This document shows positions 1 through 7,781 of a stretch of 64,000 bases of DNA, one piece after another. The translations under genes and the position numbers were made by a program. Position 1 is the stretch's first letter. The number at the start of each line of letters is the position of its first letter. The stretch is from NCBI RefSeq assembly GCF_002933275.1, contig NZ_PSSX01000015.1, positions 42,326 to 106,325 on the forward strand, read 5' to 3'. Below the pieces are notes generated by a model. The model did not search any database, was not told where the DNA came from, and saw only the letters and a list, made by a program, of their open reading frames with translations. This DNA comes from Marinobacter maroccanus. Lineage in GTDB: Bacteria > Pseudomonadota > Gammaproteobacteria > Pseudomonadales > Oleiphilaceae.

Positions 1-56
1 CTGGCCTACGATTGACTGAAATGACGGAACTGTGACGGGGATCGCACCGATCGTGG

Positions 57-1523
57 CTAGCAGGTAGGCATGGTCTGCAGGGCCAGCTTGCGGCGAATGT
101 AGCGGCCAAGAATGTCGACGCCAATGTTCAGCAGTGCCGTGATCAAGATCAGCACCATCGCTCGATCAAAACGGATGTTCTGGATTGCGCTGTCGACGTA
201 AAAGCCCAGCGTGTAAATTCCGAGAATGCCGAGAATCGCGGTCTCCCGCATGATGATTTCCCAGCGGTAAAAAAGGAACGCCAGGAACGAGCGGTATACC
301 CGGGGCACCAGTTCCCAGCTGTAACGGTTGAAGCCGGTTGGTGCGTCTGGCCGCAGACGAATGCCATTGGTCTGGCGGCCAATCAGGTGGCCGATGATTC
401 CGCCATTGTGGAGCGCAAGCGCCACCACCGCAGGTAGCATCGACGGGCCCCAGAGCTGAAGCAGAATGTAGGCGAGGATGTATTCCGGCGTGGACCGTGC
501 AATCACCAGAAATACATGGCCAGAAGTACGCCGAACCGGGCCGCCAAAGTGGTTGGAGATCAGGGGGAAGGCGAGCGAGGTGAGTATGCCCGTGGCTACA
601 AGCGCAATCTGGGTGAGTATCACGGTGTTCCAGATACCGGGCATCGCCTCGTTGATCATCAGATCGTTGAGCCAGGGGATCAGCCCGGCAAGACCCTCGC
701 CGTTGCGCAGTGGGCTCGGGACAATGTCTTCCGTGAAGAAACGCTCTACGTTACCCCAGACAATCGGCAAACCCTCACCAAGAAAGAAGGGCGCTCCCAG
801 AATATACACGGGCAGTAGTTTCGGCTTCACCCACAACGGCATGGTAGCGATCAGCACGTAAAACAGAATGAGCATGGCGCCCGCGTCGGAATAGAGACCC
901 TGTGAAAACGAGGATTCAAGGTAGAACCCCAGGGTCGGCAGCCCTACGAACCCGAGAATGGCGCTTGAACGGAGGCCGCATTCAAGGCGATAGGCCGTGT
1001 AGGTACGAAGCTGCACCCAGCAGTCGGGAATTCGGGTATAGAGAAACGCTGCAATGGTACCGGTGCCCGGAGGCAATAATCGCCCCGGTTCCGGGTCAGT
1101 CTCATCCAGGATTTCGGAATACACCTTGGCAAAAATCCCGGAATAGGGGATGGCGATTGCCAGTACGCCGGTCAACGGGTGAAAACCGAAAAACTGTAGA
1201 AAGATCAGGGCCCAGAAAAGCTCGTGAATGGCCCGTATGACGGCACAGAAAACTCGCACCGGCAGAAAACGGTAAACCAGCGACAACAGGAAGCCACACA
1301 CACTTCCCAGTGCCACCCCAACAAACGCAAAGGCAACCGTTCTCAGCAGGGCGGTCATCAGCCCCTCGCTGCTGAAGAAATTTGGTGTTACGACTCCAAG
1401 AAAGAAATTCCCGAGGTCTCTCCAGGGATTGGAAGCGGTTATGGCAATGTCTGCAAACAGCAAGCCGATCAGGGCGACGGCAACAAAGATGAGACTGGTA
1501 CGGACCGTTGGGGAAGAGAGCAT
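57..1523 (-). CDS. PhnE-type ABC transporter permease, double-length (putative selenium oxyanion/phosphonate uptake)
   Basis: Inner-membrane permease of a phosphonate-type ABC importer. The 488 residues are about twice the usual PhnE length (about 260) and contain two successive permease units. Residues about 55-235 end in a G-F-Y-L-E-S-S-F segment. Residues about 295-480 end in the matching G-F-Y-V-D-S-A-I segment. Each half has several hydrophobic helices, so one polypeptide could supply both membrane subunits. It is the third gene of a leftward operon, 15 bp after the ATPase gene. Substrate is inferred from context: the binding protein is of PhnD type, but the neighbours are SenB- and SelD-like selenium genes and no C-P lyase or phosphonatase gene is present. 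Phosphonate, phosphite or phosphate remain possible. Family assignment is firm; substrate is not. Confidence 0.8.
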   Translation of the reverse strand: MLSSPTVRTSLIFVAVALIGLLFADIAITASNPWRDLGNFFLGVVTPNFFSSEGLMTALLRTVAFAFVGVALGSVCGFLLSLVYRFLPVRVFCAVIRAIHELFWALIFLQFFGFHPLTGVLAIAIPYSGIFAKVYSEILDETDPEPGRLLPPGTGTIAAFLYTRIPDCWVQLRTYTAYRLECGLRSSAILGFVGLPTLGFYLESSFSQGLYSDAGAMLILFYVLIATMPLWVKPKLLPVYILGAPFFLGEGLPIVWGNVERFFTEDIVPSPLRNGEGLAGLIPWLNDLMINEAMPGIWNTVILTQIALVATGILTSLAFPLISNHFGGPVRRTSGHVFLVIARSTPEYILAYILLQLWGPSMLPAVVALALHNGGIIGHLIGRQTNGIRLRPDAPTGFNRYSWELVPRVYRSFLAFLFYRWEIIMRETAILGILGIYTLGFYVDSAIQNIRFDRAMVLILITALLNIGVDILGRYIRRKLALQTMPTC

Positions 1524-1538
1524 GGAGAGGCCGTTTCC

Positions 1539-2189
1539 CTAATACAGCGACGTAATGTCGCTAGCGGTGAGGCGTTTACTGGATTCATCCAGAGCCACCT
1601 GGCCATCCTGAATGCCGACAATACGGCTGCAATACTTCAGCGCCATTTCAACATCGTGCAGCGCAATGATACTGGTCTGGAACCGTTCCTTTAACAGTGC
1701 CATCACCAGATGCGCCATGGGGCCATCCAGGGCGGAGATGGGCTCATCCGCCAGAAGCACTGGCGCGTTACGATACAAGGCACGGGCAATGGCCACGCGC
1801 TGGCGCTGGCCGCCCGAGAGCGAGGCCGTCGGTAACCAAAACTTTTCGGCCATGCCCAACGCCTTGAGCAACTCACGAACCTCGTCACGGTTTCTTGAGA
1901 ACGGACGGATCAGGGTGAGGGTGTTGTACCAGGTGGCATGTTTATCCAGTTGGCCCATGAACACGTTATGGAACACCGGCAGAGCGTTCACCAACCCCAG
2001 ATCCTGGGGCACCAGGGACGACTCCCGGTTTACCCGCTCGTGGATCAGTCGGATCAGTGTGGATTTACCCGCTCCGCTCTTGCCAACCAGGGCGACCTGT
2101 TCGCCCTCTCTAACCGTCAGCGAGAGCGGGCCGATAACCCGCTCGCCGCCAAAGGAGGCCGTCAGGCCTGAAAGATCAAACCCTGACAT
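1539..2189 (-). CDS. PhnC-type ABC transporter ATP-binding protein
   Basis: Cytoplasmic ATPase energising the adjacent importer. Walker A reads G-K-S-G-A-G-K-S-T near residues 36-44, the signature is L-S-G-G-Q-R-Q-R near 123-130, and Walker B is V-L-L-A-D-E-P followed by the H-loop histidine in I-A-L-H-D. At 216 residues it is shorter than the classic PhnC (about 260) but complete for an ABC nucleotide-binding domain. The ATG shares its A with the TGA of the upstream binding-protein gene, so translation is probably coupled. Transported substrate cannot be read from this subunit. Confidence 0.88.
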   Translation of the reverse strand: MSGFDLSGLTASFGGERVIGPLSLTVREGEQVALVGKSGAGKSTLIRLIHERVNRESSLVPQDLGLVNALPVFHNVFMGQLDKHATWYNTLTLIRPFSRNRDEVRELLKALGMAEKFWLPTASLSGGQRQRVAIARALYRNAPVLLADEPISALDGPMAHLVMALLKERFQTSIIALHDVEMALKYCSRIVGIQDGQVALDESSKRLTASDITSLY

Positions 2190-3064
2190 CAGTCCAGGAT
2201 TCCAATCTCTTCCGCTGTTTTGCGAATGGGCTCGTAATCGTCGTTGGATGCGGGAATGAAACCGGAGCGTGGGAAGCTTTCCAGCAACGCCTGGTCGTCC
2301 AGGTTCAACAGAGCTTCTGTTACACGATCTTTGAAACCATCACCGAAACGTTCGTTGACGTCACCGCGGATGGTCCACTGATAGTCCGGGTAGGGCGGGG
2401 TTTCCCAGATTACCTGAACCGCATCGGTGTCAATGTTGCCGTCGGCCAGTTCTTTCTGCCAGACCTGGAAGTTAAGGGCGCCAACCTGGTAGGTGCCGGC
2501 TTCAACGAGGCGCAGAGTACGTGTGTGGTTGCCACTGAACCCAACACGGGAGAAGAAGTCCTCTGGCTGGGCGCCAAACACGTCGCGGATGTAGAACTCG
2601 GGCATCAGGCGTCCTGAAGTGGAACCTTTCGATCCAAAGGTGAAGGTTTTACCTTTCAGATCTTCTTCAAGAGCGGAGAGCTCTTCGGCGCTTTCGATTC
2701 CGGTGCTGGTGTTTGCAATAAAGTAAGTCTGGAACGCTTCGTCTTCCACGCCCTGGGCAATGGCCTCGGAACCAGGCACCAGGCGACGTGCCTGAACGCC
2801 GGACAGTCCGCCAAACCAGGCCAGTTGAACCTGGTTGTTACGGAACGCGGAGACCGCTGCGGCATAGGATTTAACCGGGATGTAGCGGACATCTACGTCC
2901 AGTTCCTTGGAGAGATAATCTGCCACACCTTTGAATCGCTCGACCAGCTTGGTTTCGTCTTCATCGGGGATGGCGGTAAACACGAAGGTCTCAGCCGATG
3001 CCGATGCCGCGGTGAAACAAAAAAGGCTGGAAACCATCAATTTCCGTATAAGATTAAGGGCCAT
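2189..3064 (-). CDS. PhnD-type periplasmic substrate-binding protein (putative selenate/selenite ABC transporter)
   Basis: Periplasmic binding protein that selects the substrate for the ABC importer. A signal peptide is visible (short basic start, hydrophobic stretch, A-S-A-S-A-E cleavage region near residues 20-26). The mature part has the PhnD/type-2 fold hallmarks Y-A-A-A-V-S-A-F and G-S-K-G-S-T-S-G-R-L-M-P, the latter being the usual anion-binding loop. Length 291 fits the family. An AAGGA ribosome-binding site sits 6 bp before the ATG. It is the first gene of the leftward operon, divergent from senB. A PhnD-like subfamily annotated as putative selenate-binding protein is recalled from selD-linked neighbourhoods; this gene's location fits that, but specificity is inferred. 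Confidence 0.85.
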   Translation of the reverse strand: MALNLIRKLMVSSLFCFTAASASAETFVFTAIPDEDETKLVERFKGVADYLSKELDVDVRYIPVKSYAAAVSAFRNNQVQLAWFGGLSGVQARRLVPGSEAIAQGVEDEAFQTYFIANTSTGIESAEELSALEEDLKGKTFTFGSKGSTSGRLMPEFYIRDVFGAQPEDFFSRVGFSGNHTRTLRLVEAGTYQVGALNFQVWQKELADGNIDTDAVQVIWETPPYPDYQWTIRGDVNERFGDGFKDRVTEALLNLDDQALLESFPRSGFIPASNDDYEPIRKTAEEIGILD

Positions 3065-3241
3065 TGCAGTTCCTTACTTTGCCAGACTGTGTGGGTTGTA
3101 ATACTTGGGAAGTCAACGCTTCTCGGTGCCTTGCAGGATACCTTGATTTACGTTAACTCTGAACAGCTATACGGTTTGCGGGTTTAATTGGCTCAGGACC
3201 GAAGGCTTCATTTTTCAGTAACCTGGGTCTGACCAGAGACT
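3065..3241. promoter_or_regulatory. Divergent intergenic region between the ABC operon and senB
   Basis: This 177-bp gap separates two divergent transcription units, so it must hold both promoters. A weak sigma70-like pair for the rightward gene can be seen (TTGATT at 3143 and TATACG at 3168), but its 19-bp spacing is poor. No operator, riboswitch or SECIS-like element was recognised. Confidence 0.3.
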
Positions 3242-4228
3242 ATGCAACTTAAAATGATCACGCCGGCACCGCCCGGTTCGAAAGCAGGAAACCGGGCAAC
3301 GGCAGAGCGCTGGAAAACCTTGCTGGAAAACGCAGGCCATCGGGTGGAGGTTGTTACGCAATACCACGGTGAACCCTGTGATGCCCTCGTAGCCCTGCAC
3401 GCCTGGCGCAGTGTGGATGCCATCCGTCGGTTCCGTGAAGCCTGGCCTGAAAAACCGCTGATCGTGGCGCTGACCGGCACGGATATCTACCATCACCAGC
3501 ACACATTCCCGGAAGACACTCTGTATTCCATGGACGTGGCGGATGCACTTATCGGTCTGCACGATCTCGTGGCCAAGGACATACCCGCCAGGTTCGCCAG
3601 CAAACTCGTTACGCTATACCAGTCGGCGGATGGTCCGGAGTCCTTTCCTGTAGCACGCGCGGAAGAGAAGAACGGCACGTTCGGCGCATGTGTGATCGGC
3701 CATCTGCGGGACGAAAAGGATTCGCTCCGGGCGGCCTATGCTGCGCGATTGCTGCCGGAAGATTCGCAGATCCAGGTTTGCTGTGCCGGCAAGGCTCACA
3801 ACGAAGAGTGGCAAAGCAAAGCGGACGCTGAAATGGTGGAGAACCCCCGCTTCCACTGGCTCGGGGAGTTGGATAAAGCCCACACCCGGCAGTTGATGGC
3901 GAACAGCCAGGTGATGGTGATCAGCTCGGTAATGGAGGGGGGCGCAAACGTGGTATCCGAGGCCTGCCGGGCTGGCTTGCCGGTACTGGCATCCGACATT
4001 CCCGGAAATGCCGGTTTGTTGGGACGGGACTATGCCGGATATTTCCCCGCAGGAGATGAACAGGCGCTGGCCGATCTGCTGTACCGTGTAGAGACCGATC
4101 ACGGGTTTCTCGATACCCTCAAAAAGCAGGTTGGCGGACTGGCCGAGCGGTTTCTGCCAGAAAAAGAACAGGCATCCCTGGAACAGGCGCTACAGCTTGC
4201 GATGCAGCGCTGCTCACAGAGAAATTAA
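3242..4228 (+). CDS. senB: SenB-like selenosugar synthase (TIGR04348-family glycosyltransferase)
   Basis: Glycosyltransferase of the GT-B type and of the family first defined as TIGR04348, now known to include SenB. SenB joins selenophosphate to UDP-GlcNAc to make a selenosugar on the path to selenoneine. The N-terminus M-Q-L-K-M-I-T-P-A-P-P-G followed by G-N-R-A-T-A-E-R-W is characteristic. A GT4-like C-terminal domain carries the S-S-V-M-E-G-G-A-N-V-V-S-E-A donor-site segment near residues 223-236. Length 328 is typical. The first ATG is preferred because it aligns with the family N-terminus, although its ribosome-binding site is weak. It ends tail-to-tail with the selD fusion, overlapping by 4 bp. 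No SenA (selenoneine synthase) lies in this window. A different seleno- or thiosugar product is possible. Confidence 0.82.
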   Translation: MQLKMITPAPPGSKAGNRATAERWKTLLENAGHRVEVVTQYHGEPCDALVALHAWRSVDAIRRFREAWPEKPLIVALTGTDIYHHQHTFPEDTLYSMDVADALIGLHDLVAKDIPARFASKLVTLYQSADGPESFPVARAEEKNGTFGACVIGHLRDEKDSLRAAYAARLLPEDSQIQVCCAGKAHNEEWQSKADAEMVENPRFHWLGELDKAHTRQLMANSQVMVISSVMEGGANVVSEACRAGLPVLASDIPGNAGLLGRDYAGYFPAGDEQALADLLYRVETDHGFLDTLKKQVGGLAERFLPEKEQASLEQALQLAMQRCSQRN

Positions 4229-6501
4229 TCCCGGAGTGAAATGGGCTCGATGGGCCCGGAATCATCCTGGGCAGTAATGCGCCCGATGATGGCTGTATGC
4301 GGATAACCCAGAGCCTTTAGCTCCCGAACACATTCCTCGGCCTTGTCTGCCGAAACGCTGGCGAGCAGCCCTCCTGCCGTTTGCGGGTCGAAGATCAGTG
4401 GGTACCGGGCATGGTTAACCCATTTTTCCTGATCCCTGATACCCCGGCGCAAACGGATATTTGCCGGTTGCAGAGAACTTAGGATGCCCGCTGCGGCTGT
4501 CTCCTCGGCGCCCGGAAGGATGGGGATCGCAGAGAGGTCCAGCTCGGCATCAACACCCGAGGGTTTGGTCATTTCAACCAGGTGCCCGAGCAGGCCGAAC
4601 CCGGTAACGTCGGTACAGGCTTTGGAACCGAATTTCCTGAGACAGTCCGCCGCCGCCTTGTTGGACTGAACCATGGAGGCCAGCGCAGAATCGATCCAGC
4701 GGCCCTTGGCAGCCAGTTTTGCGTGGGCGGCGAAGAGGGTGCCGGTACCTATCGGCTTGGTAAGGATCAGAGCGTCCCCGGCCTTAAGCCCGCCCTTGCT
4801 CATGACTTCTTCCGGGTCAATCAGGCCGTTCACCGCAAAGCCCAGAGCCAGCTCCTTACCCTCACCGGTGTGCCCACCAACCAGTGCGCACCCGGCTTCG
4901 TTGAGAACTTCCACAGCACCGGACATCATCTGATAGACCACGTCCTCAACCTTGGATTCAATGCCGTAGGGCACAGTGGCAACGGCCGTGGCACTCTGCG
5001 CCTCGGCACCCATGGCAAACACATCACCCAGACTGTGATTGGCCGCCACTTTGCCGAAGATATAAGGGTCGTCAATGAAAGCACGGAAGAAATCTACTGT
5101 GTGAACCACGGCCTTGCCCGGTGGCACCGTCAAAACGGCGGCATCGTCCGGGGCGTGAAGGCCGATCAGGATATCGTCCCGCTCAATGGGCTTGAGCTCT
5201 CCCAGGGCCCGCGAGAGCACCGTGCTGCCCACCTTGGCGCCACAACCGCCGCAACGCATGGCAACGGCCGAGATCGCCTGTGAAGCTTCCTCGGCATTCT
5301 GGGCCGCGGCGGTATCCGGCAGTTTGGATTCTTCCTCCATGGGAGGCAGATCATTGAATTTCTTCATGAACCGGCGATCAATCCAGTCCTTCCAGCGCCA
5401 GACCATGGCGCCATCAAACTGCATGTCGCCCCGGGAGGCGACTGCGTATTTATCGCCAGTGCTGATCAGCGCCAGCCATTTTTTCTGGGGGGTGAAGTCT
5501 TTTGGATCCTTGCCGGTCGCCAGACGCTTGAGGTTGTCGGCCAGTGGGGGACCCTGCCTTACAGCGAACACGCCCGCTTTTTCACGGGGGTGGTTAAGCA
5601 CATTGGCGATGTCGCCGGCAGCAAAAATGCTGTCGTCGTTCTCCACCTGCAAGGTATCGCGTACCCGCAGGAACAGCCCGTCATCCAGCGCGAGGCCTGT
5701 GTCTTTCAACCATTCCGGACCACCGGCCCGGGTCACCCAAAGCACTTCGTCAGTTTGCAGGGTTTCACCGGATTCGGTGACCAGTAACCCTTCCTGAACC
5801 TTGCTCACCGGAGATCCCAGGTGGACCTTCACACCGCGTTCCGACAATGTCCTGCGAAAAACCTCGCGAACCTTCGGGTTATGGGTGGGAAGGATTTCAT
5901 CTGCGGCGTCAAAGAGGTGGAAGTGAAGCTGCCCCGGATCTTTACCCCGCTGCTTCAGTTCGTTCTTCAGGCGGAATTGCATTGCCAGGGTGAGTTCCAC
6001 ACCACCAGCACCAGCCCCGACCACAGCAACCGTAAGAGGGCCGTCGTGGTTCTCAATACGCGAGAGCAGGGCAAGCCAGCGGTTATTGAAACCGGTAATA
6101 GGTTTTACCGGCACCGCATAGTCGGAGGCGCCTTCCACCTCATTAACCCGGGGTGACGAGCCAATGTTGATGGAAAGAATGTCGTAGGGAACGTCCGGAC
6201 GGCCACGGCAGATAACCCGTTTCCGAACACGGTCGATACCCATGGCCTCGGCACGATAAAACCGGGCGCCTGCGTATTCGGCCAGGCGGCTCAGATCAAT
6301 GTGAACATCGTCGTAGCTGTAATGGCCAGCCACGTAGCCGGGCAACATGCCGGAATAGGGGGTGTGGGTGTCGCGGCAGATGAGGGTCAGGCGCACGCCG
6401 GGGACCGGGTTCATGGCGAACCGTTTCAGTACCCCGACGTGGCTGTGCCCGCCGCCAATCAGGACAATGTCCCGTAATACAGGCTGGTCAGGCGTTCGCA
6501 T
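4225..6501 (-). CDS. selD: Fused NADH-dehydrogenase-like FAD oxidoreductase and selenide,water dikinase (SelD)
   Basis: Bifunctional protein of 758 residues. The N-terminal half (about 1-375) is a pyridine-nucleotide-disulfide oxidoreductase of the Ndh type, with an FAD-binding G-G-G-H-S-H-V-G near residue 17 and a second dinucleotide site V-V-G-A-G-A-G-G-V-E-L near 160. The C-terminal half (about 405-758) is SelD, which makes selenophosphate from selenide and ATP. Its active-site segment is C417-G-G-C420-G-A-K423, a cysteine form with no in-frame TGA, followed by glycine-rich ATP sites. SelD alone is about 350 residues. The flavoprotein half may generate or deliver reduced selenium (inference). 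Its ATG shares one base with the stop of the upstream phasin-like gene. Selenophosphate would feed the convergent SenB and any tRNA selenation. Confidence 0.93.
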   Translation of the reverse strand: MRTPDQPVLRDIVLIGGGHSHVGVLKRFAMNPVPGVRLTLICRDTHTPYSGMLPGYVAGHYSYDDVHIDLSRLAEYAGARFYRAEAMGIDRVRKRVICRGRPDVPYDILSINIGSSPRVNEVEGASDYAVPVKPITGFNNRWLALLSRIENHDGPLTVAVVGAGAGGVELTLAMQFRLKNELKQRGKDPGQLHFHLFDAADEILPTHNPKVREVFRRTLSERGVKVHLGSPVSKVQEGLLVTESGETLQTDEVLWVTRAGGPEWLKDTGLALDDGLFLRVRDTLQVENDDSIFAAGDIANVLNHPREKAGVFAVRQGPPLADNLKRLATGKDPKDFTPQKKWLALISTGDKYAVASRGDMQFDGAMVWRWKDWIDRRFMKKFNDLPPMEEESKLPDTAAAQNAEEASQAISAVAMRCGGCGAKVGSTVLSRALGELKPIERDDILIGLHAPDDAAVLTVPPGKAVVHTVDFFRAFIDDPYIFGKVAANHSLGDVFAMGAEAQSATAVATVPYGIESKVEDVVYQMMSGAVEVLNEAGCALVGGHTGEGKELALGFAVNGLIDPEEVMSKGGLKAGDALILTKPIGTGTLFAAHAKLAAKGRWIDSALASMVQSNKAAADCLRKFGSKACTDVTGFGLLGHLVEMTKPSGVDAELDLSAIPILPGAEETAAAGILSSLQPANIRLRRGIRDQEKWVNHARYPLIFDPQTAGGLLASVSADKAEECVRELKALGYPHTAIIGRITAQDDSGPIEPISLRD

Positions 6502-7169
6502 CAGATGATTTTCTTGGCTTCAGCTGTGAATTCGCTGTATCCCTTGACGTTTGAGAAGGCCTTCAGCTTTTCCTGGTCTTCCGCAGACGGGTTGGCGATC
6601 TGGTCGATGGAGGTAATGCCCGCATCCTTCATCTTCTTGGCGGTGGCAGGGCCAATGCCTTTGACCAGTGTCAGGTCGCTCTTGTCCACCGGCTTGGCAG
6701 CTTTGGCAGCCGGTGCTTTCCGGGCCGCAGGCTTCTTCGCGGCTGGCTTTTTAGCAGCCGGCTTGCTGGCAGACGTTTTTGACTTGGAGGCCGTTTTAGC
6801 CGTTTTCTTCGGAGCCGACTTCTTGGCGGCTGTGGTGGCTTCCTTGCTCACTTCATCGGTGAGCTTCTTCACTTCCTGGCCCGCTTCCTTGGAAGCCACA
6901 CCCAGTCGCTCCAGAATGCTGCTCTGCAGTTCATGGAATTCCTCAAGGCGCCGTTCAAACTCTTCGTGGAAACGCTTCATCTCGCGGTCGCGAAGCTCGT
7001 CAATTTCCTTGAGCAATTTGCGCACCGGCTCCTGAACCTGATTCTGCAGGCTGTCGAACTGCTTCAGCGCATCGTTCACCAGCCCCTCGATCTGGGAGGA
7101 AGTCTTTTCGAACTCCTTGTTAACCTTTTTGACGATTTTATCAACGTTCTGTTTGGCTTTCTTCGCCAT
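6501..7169 (-). CDS. Phasin-like protein with Lys/Ala-rich linker and C-terminal helix-hairpin-helix
   Basis: Protein of 222 residues in three parts. Residues about 1-110 are a long amphipathic, probably coiled-coil helix resembling polyhydroxyalkanoate granule-associated (phasin) proteins. Residues about 111-165 are a low-complexity linker of K-P-A-A-K-K-P-A-type repeats, like histone H1-type bacterial proteins. Residues about 166-222 form a helix-hairpin-helix-like domain with L-V-K-G-I-G-P-A-T-A-K-K-M. The linker and hairpin suggest nucleic-acid binding; the N-terminus suggests oligomerisation or granule binding. A GGAG site lies 7 bp before the ATG. It is the first gene of a two-gene operon with the selD fusion, but no selenium role can be read from it. 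PHA synthesis genes are absent here. Confidence 0.7.
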   Translation of the reverse strand: MAKKAKQNVDKIVKKVNKEFEKTSSQIEGLVNDALKQFDSLQNQVQEPVRKLLKEIDELRDREMKRFHEEFERRLEEFHELQSSILERLGVASKEAGQEVKKLTDEVSKEATTAAKKSAPKKTAKTASKSKTSASKPAAKKPAAKKPAARKAPAAKAAKPVDKSDLTLVKGIGPATAKKMKDAGITSIDQIANPSAEDQEKLKAFSNVKGYSEFTAEAKKII

Positions 7170-7210
7170 GGAATGTCTCCTTACGGATAGGTTTCAACGA
7201 AAAATCAGGA

Positions 7211-7609
7211 TCAGGCCATTTGCCGGAAACCGGAAATGGAGCCTGGGGAACGACGGGATTTGAGTGACTGCTTTTTGGATACCACTTCCCGGATTCTGCG
7301 GAGCTTTTCCGCCAATGATGAACTCCCATTTGAGTCGAGTTCCACAAAATCGATGGAGTAGAAGAAATTGCTGCAGTGTTTTCTGCGCTCGGTCACCAGG
7401 CCAGACAGGCCTTCTGCCCGGATCTCGTCAAACGGCATATCCATAACGAGGTCCAGCACCACCGTATCACCGGGGTTGAACACTTTGTCGGTTTTCATCA
7501 CGCACCCATAGCCGTCCAGTTCGTAGAGGGCAGCCTCGACAAGCTCCTTTCGGAAAAGGCCCTGTCTGACTCGAAATCGGGCAACAAGATCCGGCAATGC
7601 TTCGTTCAT
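7211..7609 (-). CDS. PilZ-like domain protein
   Basis: Small cytoplasmic protein (132 residues) resembling a single PilZ domain, the fold that binds cyclic di-GMP and alters motility or surface behaviour. It starts with an R-x-R-x-x-L-type stretch (R-F-R-V-R-Q-G-L-F-R), followed by beta-rich segments typical of the barrel (G-D-T-V-V-L-D-L-V-M-D-M). The canonical downstream D/N-x-S-x-x-G motif is not obvious, so c-di-GMP binding is uncertain. The C-terminus is basic. It is separated from the phasin-like gene by 41 bp and may share its transcript. The ribosome-binding site is weak. Confidence 0.5.
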   Translation of the reverse strand: MNEALPDLVARFRVRQGLFRKELVEAALYELDGYGCVMKTDKVFNPGDTVVLDLVMDMPFDEIRAEGLSGLVTERRKHCSNFFYSIDFVELDSNGSSSLAEKLRRIREVVSKKQSLKSRRSPGSISGFRQMA

Positions 7610-7763
7610 GAATCAGGTTCTCTGGTGATTTCCGTATCCACAGCAACCTGTCTCATCGGGAGACAGGCTGGATATTGATTAAACAATAGACACTGAGTTT
7701 TGGTTTTGCAACGCCATCAGTGCCATACGTTCGACCGCTAAGGCAGTTTTTTAACAGTCTCAC

Positions 7764-7780
7764 CTGGCCAACCAGGCCAG
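7764..7780 (-). terminator. Hairpin just past the GNAT/nitrilase gene
   Basis: A perfect 6-bp stem (CTGGCC/GGCCAG) with a 5-base loop lies immediately after the stop codon at 7782 on the minus strand. The following leftward sequence has a T-poor stretch and then an A-run, not a clean T-run, so this is a weak terminator call. Confidence 0.35.
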
Positions 7781-7781
7781 T

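Noticed and set aside
57..3064. Phosphonate catabolism operon
   Set aside because: Only the transporter resembles phn genes; no C-P lyase, phosphonatase or phosphite dehydrogenase is present and the neighbours are selenium genes. Phosphonate is kept only as an alternative substrate.
4225..6501. SelD as a selenoprotein with an in-frame UGA
   Set aside because: The active-site segment C417-G-G-C420 uses ordinary cysteine codons and the frame is open throughout.
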